This document shows positions 8,355 through 15,101 of a DNA stretch of 22,451 nt, in pieces (within the stretch, counting starts at the first letter, position 1; every line of letters begins with the position of its first letter). This DNA is from an uncultured Prevotella sp. (GTDB lineage: Bacteria; Bacteroidota; Bacteroidia; Bacteroidales; Bacteroidaceae). The notes under the pieces were generated by a model. That model was not told the origin of the DNA. It saw only the letters and a program-made list of their open reading frames with translations, and searched no databases. The stretch is taken from assembly GCA_900548745.1 (NCBI GenBank), contig URLQ01000032.1:1-22451 (forward strand), given 5' to 3'. The position numbers were made by a program, and so were the translations under genes.

Positions 8355-8789
8355 TTATCCTATAATCTTTCTTACTTTCTCCATGTCTGCTATTTCCGAC
8401 AACGGCTCTACCACGAAGTCACGCTCCATCATAAGCGGATGCGGCACCATGAGTGTAGGCTCGTTGATATGCTGCTCATCATAAAGCAGAATATCTATGT
8501 CTATTATACGGTCGTGGTATATTCCGTTTTCCGACTTTTCTGTCCTTCCCATGCTGCGCTCTATCTGCTGCGTCATGGCAAGCACTTCATGTGGAGAGAG
8601 CCTTGTCTCCACACACACCACGGCATTTACGAAATCATTGTCCGACTCAAAGCCCCAGGGCTTGGTGCCGTAAAGAGCCGACTGGCGAACGACATCACCA
8701 ATCAGCTCCTCTATATTCCTTATAGCCCCGGCGATATTGTCTGCCTTATTGCCGAGGTTTGTTCCTAATCCCAAATATACTTCCGACAT
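8355..8789 (-). CDS. folK: HPPK: 6-hydroxymethyl-7,8-dihydropterin pyrophosphokinase
   Basis: A 144-residue cytoplasmic enzyme of folate synthesis that transfers pyrophosphate from ATP to 6-hydroxymethyl-7,8-dihydropterin. The N-terminus has the GLGTNLGNK motif, and YGTKPWGFESDNDFVNAVV forms the pterin-binding loop. The conserved RIIDIDILLY motif (metal-binding aspartates) and the PHPLMMERDFVVEPL signature complete the fold. Length is normal for a stand-alone HPPK. It lies 39 bases after queA and 10 bases before tcdA, with no promoter or terminator seen on either side. Confidence 0.95.
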   Translation of the reverse strand: MSEVYLGLGTNLGNKADNIAGAIRNIEELIGDVVRQSALYGTKPWGFESDNDFVNAVVCVETRLSPHEVLAMTQQIERSMGRTEKSENGIYHDRIIDIDILLYDEQHINEPTLMVPHPLMMERDFVVEPLSEIADMEKVRKIIG

Positions 8790-8828
8790 GCTTTTCTATT
8801 CTTGCCCTTATGAGGGTTGGTGTAGACA

Positions 8829-9947
8829 TTAGTCGTTAAGTATCAGCATTGCATCGCCATAGCAACCGAACATATAGCCATTGTCTACAGCTTTCTGGTA
8901 AGCCTCCATCACGAGGTCGTAGCCTCCGAAGGCTGCTGTTGCCATAAGCAGCGGCGACATTGACTGATAGAAATTGGCAATCATAGTGTCTGCCAGTCCA
9001 CATTCGTATGGCGGGAAGATGAACTTGTTTGTCCATCCCTCATATTCCTTCAGCATCTTGTCGGTACCGATAGCGGTCTCTGTAGCTTTCAGTACGCTGG
9101 TTCCCACAGCACATACATGTCTGCCCTCAAGCTTTGTCTTGTTTACAATTTCGCAAGCTTCCTTGTTGATGACCATCTGCTCCGAATCCATCTTGTGCTT
9201 CGTAAGGTCTTCCACCTCTATGCTGTGGAAATTTCCGAGTGCACAGTGCAAGGTGATGAAAGCAAAGTTTATTCCCTTTATCTCCATCCTCTTCATCAGC
9301 TCACGACTGAAATGCAAACCTGATGCAGGAGCGGTCACTGCTCCTTCGTTCTTTGCGAATATACACTGGAAGCGTTCCATATCCTCTTCCGTCGCAGCGC
9401 GCTTGTCTACGATATAGCGTGGCAGCGGCGCTTCGCCAAGAGCGAAGAGATCTTTCTTGAACTCATCGTGTGGAGCGTCATACAGGAAGCGGAGCGTTCT
9501 GCCTCGGCTTGTGGTGTTATCGATAACTTCAGCCACCATTGAGCTGCTCTCGTCGAAGAACAGTTTGTTTCCTATTCTTATCTTCCTTGCCGGTTCTACG
9601 AGTACATCCCAAAGACGCATTTCCTCGTTAAGCTCTCTCAACAGGAACACTTCTATCTTTGCCTCGGTTTTTTCCTTCGTACCATAAAGTCTGGCAGGAA
9701 ACACCTTTGTGTCATTGAATATGAATGTATCGTGCTCATCGAAATAGTCAAGAACATTGCGGAAATCCAGATATATCGGATTACCGTTCTCATCTTTCAT
9801 CTCTTTTCCATCAGCATCTTTCTTAAACATATCGATGGTGCCTGACTTGCGATGCAACACCATCAGCTTACATTCATCACGATGATATGAAGGTTCCAGA
9901 GCAATCTGTTCCTCTGGCAATTTAAATTTGAATTGCGATAGTTTCAT
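8829..9947 (-). CDS. queA: S-adenosylmethionine:tRNA ribosyltransferase-isomerase
   Basis: A 372-residue enzyme that transfers and isomerises the ribosyl moiety of SAM onto preQ1 at tRNA position 34 to make epoxyqueuosine. Family marks include the N-terminal FKFKLPEEQIALEPS, the FNDTKVFPARLYG strand, GAVTAPASGLHFSREL, HCALGNFHSIEVEDL and GTSVLKATETA. The ATG at 9947 (MKLSQFKF) matches the usual start; the frame stays open 23 more codons upstream, but that part overlaps the truB stop and is Arg/Lys-rich, unlike QueA. Residues about 42-60 form a charged insertion (KKDADGKEMKDENGNP) in the early loop compared with E. coli QueA. It begins 26 bases after truB. Confidence 0.95.
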   Translation of the reverse strand: MKLSQFKFKLPEEQIALEPSYHRDECKLMVLHRKSGTIDMFKKDADGKEMKDENGNPIYLDFRNVLDYFDEHDTFIFNDTKVFPARLYGTKEKTEAKIEVFLLRELNEEMRLWDVLVEPARKIRIGNKLFFDESSSMVAEVIDNTTSRGRTLRFLYDAPHDEFKKDLFALGEAPLPRYIVDKRAATEEDMERFQCIFAKNEGAVTAPASGLHFSRELMKRMEIKGINFAFITLHCALGNFHSIEVEDLTKHKMDSEQMVINKEACEIVNKTKLEGRHVCAVGTSVLKATETAIGTDKMLKEYEGWTNKFIFPPYECGLADTMIANFYQSMSPLLMATAAFGGYDLVMEAYQKAVDNGYMFGCYGDAMLILND

Positions 9948-9973
9948 ATTCTGTTGATCTTTTTTATTTTCTG

Positions 9974-10687
9974 TTATTTGTTTTCCACGCCTTCTATCTC
10001 CTGCTGGTCGAGCCATGCCGGGAAATCGTCAAGCGTTATGCAGTTTTCCACTCTTATGTCCCCCACCCGTGTTCTGCGCAGGGCGGTAAGAAAGGCACCA
10101 CTGCCAAGAGCCGTGCCTATATCTCTTGCCAAAGCACGTATGTAGGTTCCTTTTCCGCACACCACTCTTATCGAGAGCTGCATCGTCTTCTGGTCGAATG
10201 ATGTCATCTCTATTTCGTCCACTCTGAGAGTCTTTGCCTTGAGCGGCACGTCGTGTCCCTTCCGCATCAGCTTGTAAGCCCTGTGCCCGTTTATCTTGCA
10301 GGCGGAATATGCCGGCGGCACCTGCTGTATCTCACCGATGAACTTCTGGAGTGTCTCCCTTATCAGTTCCTCCGTTATATGAGCTGTGGGATAGGTGTGA
10401 TCCACGGTATGCTCTTTGTCGAAGCTTGGCGTTGTGGCACCGAGCTGCAATGTGGCAGTATACTCCTTGGTATGAGCCTGCAGCTCATCGATGCGCTTTG
10501 TAGCCTTTCCCGTACACAGGATGAGCACTCCTGTGGCAAGAGGGTCGAGAGTTCCGGCATGACCGGTTTTCACTCTCTTCACTCCAAGCTTGTTTGATAT
10601 CAGGAAGCGGATATGAGCCAATGCGCCAAAACTCGACATGCGGTATGGCTTGTCTATGCAGATAATCTCGCCTTCGTTGAAATTCAT
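9974..10687 (-). CDS. truB: tRNA pseudouridine(55) synthase
   Basis: A 237-residue enzyme that converts U55 in the T-loop of tRNAs to pseudouridine. The catalytic motif GHAGTLDPLATGVL holds the nucleophile Asp48. Other marks are the N-terminal IDKPYRMSSF, the PPAYSACKINGHRAYKLMRKG segment (substrate-binding tyrosine and lysine) and CGKGTYIRALARDIG. It is shorter than E. coli TruB (about 314 residues) because it lacks the C-terminal PUA extension, as in many Bacteroidota. It lies 67 bases after uppP and 26 bases before queA. Confidence 0.95.
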   Translation of the reverse strand: MNFNEGEIICIDKPYRMSSFGALAHIRFLISNKLGVKRVKTGHAGTLDPLATGVLILCTGKATKRIDELQAHTKEYTATLQLGATTPSFDKEHTVDHTYPTAHITEELIRETLQKFIGEIQQVPPAYSACKINGHRAYKLMRKGHDVPLKAKTLRVDEIEMTSFDQKTMQLSIRVVCGKGTYIRALARDIGTALGSGAFLTALRRTRVGDIRVENCITLDDFPAWLDQQEIEGVENK

Positions 10688-10754
10688 ATTCTATTTCTGT
10701 TGTCTTATATGTTATATATTAATAAGGTATAAGGCAGATGCCTACATTCTGCTT

Positions 10755-11549
10755 TTACAAAGAGAAGAGCATCGTAACGACTCCTGCTATTGCACAATAG
10801 ATGGCGAAATATATCAGTTTGCCTTTCTTCACTATGTTTATCATCCATTTGCACGCCAGACAGCCGGAAACGAAGGCTGCCACGAAGCCTACAATGAGTG
10901 GCAGCGTGTCGATTCCTGCCGAAACAGCTTCTCCCTTCATAGCTTTCACCACATCAAGCAAAGCTTCACCGAGTATCGGCGGAATGACCATCAGGAAGGA
11001 GAACTGAGCCAGTTTCTCTTTCTTGTTGCCAAGGAGCAGTCCGGTGGCAATGGTACTTCCCGAACGGGAAAGTCCCGGCATTACGGCACATGCCTGTGCA
11101 AGACCGATGATGAATGCGTCGCGCAGACTTATCTTCTCCTTCTGTCGCGGTTTGGCATAATATGAGAAAGCAAGCAGAACGGAGGTAAGCACGAGCATTG
11201 CTCCCACTATCATCAGTCCCGAGCCGAACACATCCTCCACCGTATCCTTGAAGAATACGCCGACGATGCCCACAGGTATCATCGAAACTACGATATTCAG
11301 GAAATACTTCGTTTCGTCATTCATCCGGAACTTGAACAGTCCCTTGAAAATCCAGTCCACTTCCTTCCACAGGATGACGAGTGTGCTAAGTACCGTTGCG
11401 ACATGCACCATGATGGTGAATGTCAGGTTTTCTTCGCCCTGAATGCCGAAGAGGGCGGAACCTATGGCAAGATGTCCGCTACTGCTCACCGGCAGATATT
11501 CTGTAAGTCCCTGGATCAATCCAAGGACAAGTGCTTCAATACAATCCAT
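10755..11549 (-). CDS. uppP: Undecaprenyl-diphosphatase (BacA/UppP)
   Basis: A 264-residue multi-pass inner-membrane enzyme that dephosphorylates undecaprenyl pyrophosphate, recycling the lipid carrier for peptidoglycan and surface polysaccharides. The two family signatures are present: the glutamate-rich motif with QGLTEYLPVSSSGH (13-26) and PGLSRSGST (158-166), whose residues form the active site. About seven to eight hydrophobic segments are visible, and length is normal. Loss or change of this protein is known to affect bacitracin sensitivity. It follows the DUF3098 gene by 54 bases, the usual order in Bacteroidota. Confidence 0.96.
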   Translation of the reverse strand: MDCIEALVLGLIQGLTEYLPVSSSGHLAIGSALFGIQGEENLTFTIMVHVATVLSTLVILWKEVDWIFKGLFKFRMNDETKYFLNIVVSMIPVGIVGVFFKDTVEDVFGSGLMIVGAMLVLTSVLLAFSYYAKPRQKEKISLRDAFIIGLAQACAVMPGLSRSGSTIATGLLLGNKKEKLAQFSFLMVIPPILGEALLDVVKAMKGEAVSAGIDTLPLIVGFVAAFVSGCLACKWMINIVKKGKLIYFAIYCAIAGVVTMLFSL

Positions 11550-11603
11550 TTTCTGTGTATCTTAAAAATTATCTGTTTTAATAATTTAAATAAGTAATCC
11601 TGA

Positions 11604-11870
11604 TTATTCCGCAGTTTCTCCGTGGGTAGTCGTCTCATTGCTGCCGGCATCCTTCGGCTTAATCATAATTGCACATATCATGGAAACGAATCCTATGAAA
11701 CATACTATTGGTGCAACCTTTACGCGCATCGTGCTGAATATCTCCGGATTGAACTGATGCTCGTCGGAACTGCCTCCGCTCATCAGAATGAATCCGACGA
11801 CTACAATCAGCATGCTGACCGCCATCATTATGAAGTTCACGCGGCCGAATGCAAAATTTCTCTTGTCCAT
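11604..11870 (-). CDS. DUF3098 small membrane protein
   Basis: An 88-residue protein with two hydrophobic segments (about 12-32 and 52-72), a short basic start (MDKRNFAFGRVNF) and a hydrophilic Thr/Glu-rich tail. The sequence and its place between ftsX and uppP match the DUF3098 family of Bacteroidota. The ATG at 11870 is preferred; a TTG five codons upstream is in frame but less likely. Function is not established. Its position suggests a role near the division or envelope machinery, but that is inference from gene order alone. Confidence 0.85.
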   Translation of the reverse strand: MDKRNFAFGRVNFIMMAVSMLIVVVGFILMSGGSSDEHQFNPEIFSTMRVKVAPIVCFIGFVSMICAIMIKPKDAGSNETTTHGETAE

Positions 11871-11898
11871 ATAATTTATCCTCAATTATTTAGTTCGT

Positions 11899-12777
11899 TT
11901 AAATCTTATACAAATCTCCGGCTTTCATCCTCAAGAACTTGTTTACCGAAAGCCAAGCGCAGAACAGAGTGATGAGCAATCCGAAGAGGAGAACCGCACC
12001 GCCCGTTATCGCCATCACCTGCCATGTGAGCACAACCATAACGTCGGGCTCATAGGTATAAAGGGCATAGATGCCACCAGCCAACACGCAGTCGGCAATC
12101 ACTGCGGCAAGCAAGCCGAGTCCCATGGCGTTTCTCAAGAACGGTCTACGGATAAAGCCCCATGATGCGCCGACGAGCTTCATCGTATGGATGGAGAAGC
12201 GACGGGCATACATGCCCAAGCGCACGGTATTGCTAATCAGAGAGAACGACACGAAGGTGAGCAGCACGGCAAGCGCAAGCAGCACGATGTTTATGCGCTG
12301 CAGATTATAGTTCACACTGTCCATCAGGTCTTGTGGATACGTCACGTCGGTAACCTTCTTGTTAGCTTTCAGGCTTTTGGAAATCCACTTCAGGGAGTCG
12401 GAATTGGCATAATCAGCCTTCAGCTGCACCTCCATGGAGCCGACAAAGGGATTGGTACCGATAAACTCACTCGGATCGGTGCCCATAGCAGCGGTCTGCT
12501 CTTTCAGAACCTGTTCCTTACTGATAAAATTCACCTTATTTATATAAGGGAGCTTGTACAAGTCTGCCGTCAGCTGTTTTGCCTCAGGATTTGTCATGTC
12601 ATCACTGAGCATCATCGTCACGGTAAGATTCTCCTTGACATACGATGAGAGGTTCTGAGCCGTAAGCACAGAAAACACGACCATTCCCAACAAAATCAGC
12701 ACCATAGCGGTACTTATACATAGAGTAATTGCCTGCAATCCATATCGATTGCCGGTCTTTTTCTTTTTTTTCGTCAT
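11899..12777 (-). CDS. ftsX: Cell division permease FtsX
   Basis: A 292-residue FtsX: the transmembrane partner of the ATPase FtsE, controlling septal peptidoglycan hydrolases. A lysine-rich cytoplasmic start (MTKKKKK) precedes TM1 (about 17-39), an extracytoplasmic domain of about 125 residues, then TM2 (about 168-190), TM3 (about 220-242) and TM4 (about 252-275). The MKLVGAS stretch before TM3 is a classic FtsX feature. No ftsE is adjacent here, which is common in Bacteroidota. It is the first gene of a seven-gene minus-strand run, with a -7 box about 34 bases upstream of the ATG. Confidence 0.93.
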   Translation of the reverse strand: MTKKKKKTGNRYGLQAITLCISTAMVLILLGMVVFSVLTAQNLSSYVKENLTVTMMLSDDMTNPEAKQLTADLYKLPYINKVNFISKEQVLKEQTAAMGTDPSEFIGTNPFVGSMEVQLKADYANSDSLKWISKSLKANKKVTDVTYPQDLMDSVNYNLQRINIVLLALAVLLTFVSFSLISNTVRLGMYARRFSIHTMKLVGASWGFIRRPFLRNAMGLGLLAAVIADCVLAGGIYALYTYEPDVMVVLTWQVMAITGGAVLLFGLLITLFCAWLSVNKFLRMKAGDLYKI

Positions 12778-12809
12778 TTTGCAAAATGGTTATATAACCC
12801 GAATTCGCT

Positions 12810-12818
12810 GCAAAGATA
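12810..12818 (-). promoter_or_regulatory. Candidate -7 box for ftsX operon
   Basis: The minus strand reads TATCTTTGC, a full TAnnTTTG match with trailing C. It is 33 bases upstream of the ftsX ATG. Twenty bases further upstream is TTTT rather than TTTG, so the -33 box is degenerate. It is the only clear promoter found for the seven-gene run down to tcdA. Confidence 0.6.
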
Positions 12819-12954
12819 ACACAAATCGAGGGGAGAATAAAATAAATTCATTTATTTTTTATTCCAAGACGCTGTTTATCTTTCCCAATAAAGACTTTTT
12901 ATGATTATCATCGCTTTTAGCCATAATGTTGCAGACAAAGAAATGCACGTTTAT

Positions 12955-13020
12955 TTAGAAAGTCGGTAACTTTCTATGAGAAACTACGGCACTTTCTATG
13001 AGAAAGTCGGTAACTTTCTA
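12955..13020. repeat. Three tandem 22-bp palindromic repeats
   Basis: Units lie at 12955-12976, 12977-12998 and 12999-13020. Units 1 and 3 share AGAAAGTCGGTAACTTTCTA exactly; unit 2 differs in its middle (AGAAACTACGGCACTTTCTA). Each unit is a near-palindrome with AGAAAGT/ACTTTCT arms around a 5-base centre. The junctions form a second palindrome, ACTTTCT-ATG-AGAAAGT, so two alternative foldings exist. Three units with no unique spacers do not make a CRISPR array. The nearest plus-strand gene starts 99 bases downstream. Confidence 0.85.
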
Positions 13021-13106
13021 AAAAAGACACTATCACTGGACAACAAGCTTTTGATGTTTTTTATAAACTTTCTTGGGTTTCTTTCTTCTTTGTTCTTTTT
13101 AATTAT

Positions 13107-13114
13107 TACTTTTG
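13107..13114 (+). promoter_or_regulatory. Candidate -7 box for the radical SAM-mscS unit
   Basis: TACTTTTG matches TAnnTTTG and lies 5 bases before the ATG at 13120. The nearest TTTG upstream (13089-13092) is only 14 bases away rather than about 20. If real, transcription would start at or next to the start codon and the mRNA would be essentially leaderless. The box may instead be a chance match. Confidence 0.3.
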
Positions 13115-13119
13115 CCCAC

Positions 13120-13899
13120 ATGAGTACAGTAATTTATCCATCACCGATATTCGGACCGATACACAGCCGCAGACTGGGTGTGTCGCTGGGAATAAACCTG
13201 CAACCTGCCGATGGCAAGGTTTGCACTTTTGATTGTATATATTGTGAGTGTGGCTTCAATGCTGACCATCATCCTACACTTCCTCGCCCGACACGCGAAG
13301 AGGTGGCTAAAGCTCTTGAAGCGAAACTGAAAGACATGGCGGAGAACGGGCCGAAGCCCGACGTGCTGACGTTTGCCGGTAACGGCGAACCTACCTCGCA
13401 TCCCCATTTCGCCGAGATCATAGACGACACGATAAGGCTACGCGACAAGTATTGTCCACAGGCAAAGGTGTCGGTACTGAGCAATTCCACTATGCTACAC
13501 CGCAAGCAGGTGCACGACGCTCTGATGCGGGTTGACAACAACATCCTGAAGATCGATACCGTTGACCCGGCATATATTAATAAGGTGGATCGTCCACAAC
13601 AACCTTCATACGACGTGCAGGACATCATCGAGGGCATGAAGGCTTTCAACGGACACGTGATAATACAGACTATGTTCATGAAAGGTCTTAGCAATGGCGA
13701 GGACGTAAGCAACGTGAAAGAAGAGTATATAAAGCCGTGGCTGGAGGCCGTAAGAGAAATCAAACCAATGGAGGTTATGGTGTATACCATTGACCGCGAA
13801 ACACCTGACCACGACCTACAGAAGGCAACCCATGAGGAACTTGACGCCATCCGCGACAGGGTAATTGCAATGGGCATACCTTGTACAGCATCATATTAA
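13120..13899 (+). CDS. Radical SAM protein of unknown substrate
   Basis: A 259-residue cytoplasmic radical SAM enzyme. The 4Fe-4S cluster motif CxxxCxxC is Cys35, Cys39 and Cys42, with an extra Cys44 directly after. The strand-end motif GNGEPT (87-92) is the expected SAM-binding glycine/glutamate turn. The opening FGPIHSRRLGVSLGINLQP and the overall size resemble an uncharacterised branch near COG0731, the group that includes wyosine-synthesis-like enzymes. The ATG at 13120 fits the family; the open frame begins 48 codons earlier, but that part crosses the palindromic repeats and reads as a low-complexity hydrophobic stretch. The mscS gene follows after 24 bases. The reaction is not known to me. 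Confidence 0.85.
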   Translation: MSTVIYPSPIFGPIHSRRLGVSLGINLQPADGKVCTFDCIYCECGFNADHHPTLPRPTREEVAKALEAKLKDMAENGPKPDVLTFAGNGEPTSHPHFAEIIDDTIRLRDKYCPQAKVSVLSNSTMLHRKQVHDALMRVDNNILKIDTVDPAYINKVDRPQQPSYDVQDIIEGMKAFNGHVIIQTMFMKGLSNGEDVSNVKEEYIKPWLEAVREIKPMEVMVYTIDRETPDHDLQKATHEELDAIRDRVIAMGIPCTASY

Positions 13900-13923
13900 C
13901 AGTTTTCATAATTACAGCAACAG

Positions 13924-14859
13924 ATGACAAGTCGCTTGTTCTTAAATTCCATCAGCGAAATAGAGAAGGTGCCGGAACATTCCCTGAAGCACCTTCTCAA
14001 CGAAGCACACTTTAACATAAAGGTGGAGGATGCTATCATCTTCGGCATCAAGCTTGTCGTGATATACCTTATCGTAAGAATTCTCACGGCAATCGCAAAA
14101 TACCTCTTCCGCCACACGATGCGAAAGCAGGCGGAAAAGGGAATGGATGTGACAAAAGTGATGTTTCTGAAACAGATTGTGGTGACAGCGATATATATCA
14201 TCGGCTGCGCCACCTTCCTCTCGCTCATCCCTGGAATGGAGAAGATAAGCAACTCCATACTTGCCAGTGCAGGAATCCTTGCCATGGCTGTGGGTCTCGC
14301 CTCACAGGAGGCCTTGTCAAACGTCGTCGGCGGACTGTTCATAATATTCACCCGTCCGTTCAAGGTCGGTGACTTCATCAAAGTGGACGATGAGGTGGTA
14401 GGTACTGTAATAGAGATTACACTACGCCACACGATACTGCAGAATGTGGAGAACAGAATGATTCTAATACCTAACAGCAAGATTAACTCCGCAACAATCA
14501 TCAACTCCTCATACGGCGACAGCTCCACATGTGCCTTCATAGACATCGGCGTCTCTTACGACACGAATCTCGACCAGGCAATAGAAGTGATGCGTGAGGA
14601 AATAATGAGACACAAGCTGCTTATCGACCATCGCACAGGAGAGGAGAAGAAAGCTGGAGTGCCGGAGGTTGTGATAAAGGTTATTAACCTCGGCGACTCT
14701 GCAATAACTCTGCGTGCATGGGCATGGGCATCAACGGCAACAGATGCAACAATAATGAAATACGACCTGTTCAAAAGCATTAAGGAACGGTTCGACAAGG
14801 AGAAGATAGAAATTCCTTATCCTTATTTCAACCAGATTGTGAAGAACGAAGGGCTATAA
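13924..14859 (+). CDS. MscS-family small-conductance mechanosensitive channel
   Basis: A 311-residue inner-membrane channel that opens under membrane tension to release solutes during hypo-osmotic shock. Hydrophobic segments lie at about 36-58, 80-100 and 114-142. The third is the pore helix with alternating Ala/Gly/Ser (AMAVGLASQEALSNVVGG), followed by the RPFKVGDFI motif that opens the beta domain. A C-terminal alpha/beta vestibule ends in IPYPYFNQIV, typical of the family. It starts 24 bases after the radical SAM stop, so the two are probably co-transcribed. It ends before the two-way terminator at 15022-15059. Confidence 0.93.
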   Translation: MTSRLFLNSISEIEKVPEHSLKHLLNEAHFNIKVEDAIIFGIKLVVIYLIVRILTAIAKYLFRHTMRKQAEKGMDVTKVMFLKQIVVTAIYIIGCATFLSLIPGMEKISNSILASAGILAMAVGLASQEALSNVVGGLFIIFTRPFKVGDFIKVDDEVVGTVIEITLRHTILQNVENRMILIPNSKINSATIINSSYGDSSTCAFIDIGVSYDTNLDQAIEVMREEIMRHKLLIDHRTGEEKKAGVPEVVIKVINLGDSAITLRAWAWASTATDATIMKYDLFKSIKERFDKEKIEIPYPYFNQIVKNEGL

Positions 14860-14895
14860 GTATTTAAAATATATGATACGTATAGCCCCTACCTG

Positions 14896-15015
14896 TTATT
14901 TCTTGATAATCCAACCACTGATGGTGCGTTGTTCATTGTCATAGTTCACTCCTACCTTCACCAATCGCTTGCCTTCGGCGGAATAAGGAATGAGTCGTGC
15001 GTTCATCACATCAAA
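14896..15015 (-). pseudogene. C-terminal remnant of a PDDEXK_9/AAA-ATPase-like protein
   Basis: Reading the minus strand from an ATG at 15006 gives MNARLIPYSAEGKRLVKVGV followed by a short tail ending TISGWIIKK and a stop, 36 codons in all. This resembles the extreme C-terminus of the AAA-ATPase-like/PD-(D/E)XK (DUF1703, PF08011) proteins that occur in many copies in Bacteroidales, whose last strand is typically KVGVxFxxxxRxIxxW. Three more in-frame codons (FDV) precede the ATG, then a stop at 15016-15018. The body of such a protein, normally over 500 residues, is absent. I read it as the end of a decayed gene; the match is from memory of the family. Confidence 0.5.
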
Positions 15016-15021
15016 TTAACA

Positions 15022-15059
15022 TAAAAGAGGTGGAAGCGATAAAGCATCCACCTCTTTTA
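15022..15059. terminator. Bidirectional hairpin terminator
   Basis: Positions 15022-15034 pair perfectly with 15047-15059 (13 bp, core AAAAGAGGTGGA) around a 12-base loop. The A-run on one side and T-run on the other allow it to act in both directions. It lies 43 bases past the minus-strand kduI stop and about 160 bases past the plus-strand mscS stop, so it can serve both converging genes. It also abuts the PDDEXK_9-like remnant. Confidence 0.8.
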
Positions 15060-15101
15060 CATTATGTATCCCAATCAGAAAGGGTATCGGGAAACCATGA
15101 T

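Larger units (their letters stand above)
12778..13119. other. 342-bp divergent intergenic region
   Basis: This gap between ftsX (minus) and the radical SAM gene (plus) holds the ftsX -7 box, an AT-rich stretch at about 12838-12870, three tandem 22-bp palindromic repeats and a -7-like box just before the plus-strand gene. An open plus-strand frame runs from 12976 through the repeats into the radical SAM gene. I read it as non-coding: the 22-bp repeat length would shift frame from unit to unit, and the family starts at 13120. Confidence 0.6.

Noticed and set aside
9948..10016. Longer queA start
   Set aside because: The added 23 residues overlap the end of truB and are Arg/Lys-rich; the ATG at 9947 matches the usual N-terminus.
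12955..13020. Possible short CRISPR array
   Set aside because: The units are directly adjacent with no unique spacers, are only 22 bp long, and no cas genes are in the window.
12976..13119. N-terminal extension of the radical SAM protein
   Set aside because: It would translate through the palindromic repeats and an AT-rich hydrophobic stretch; the family begins at the ATG at 13120.
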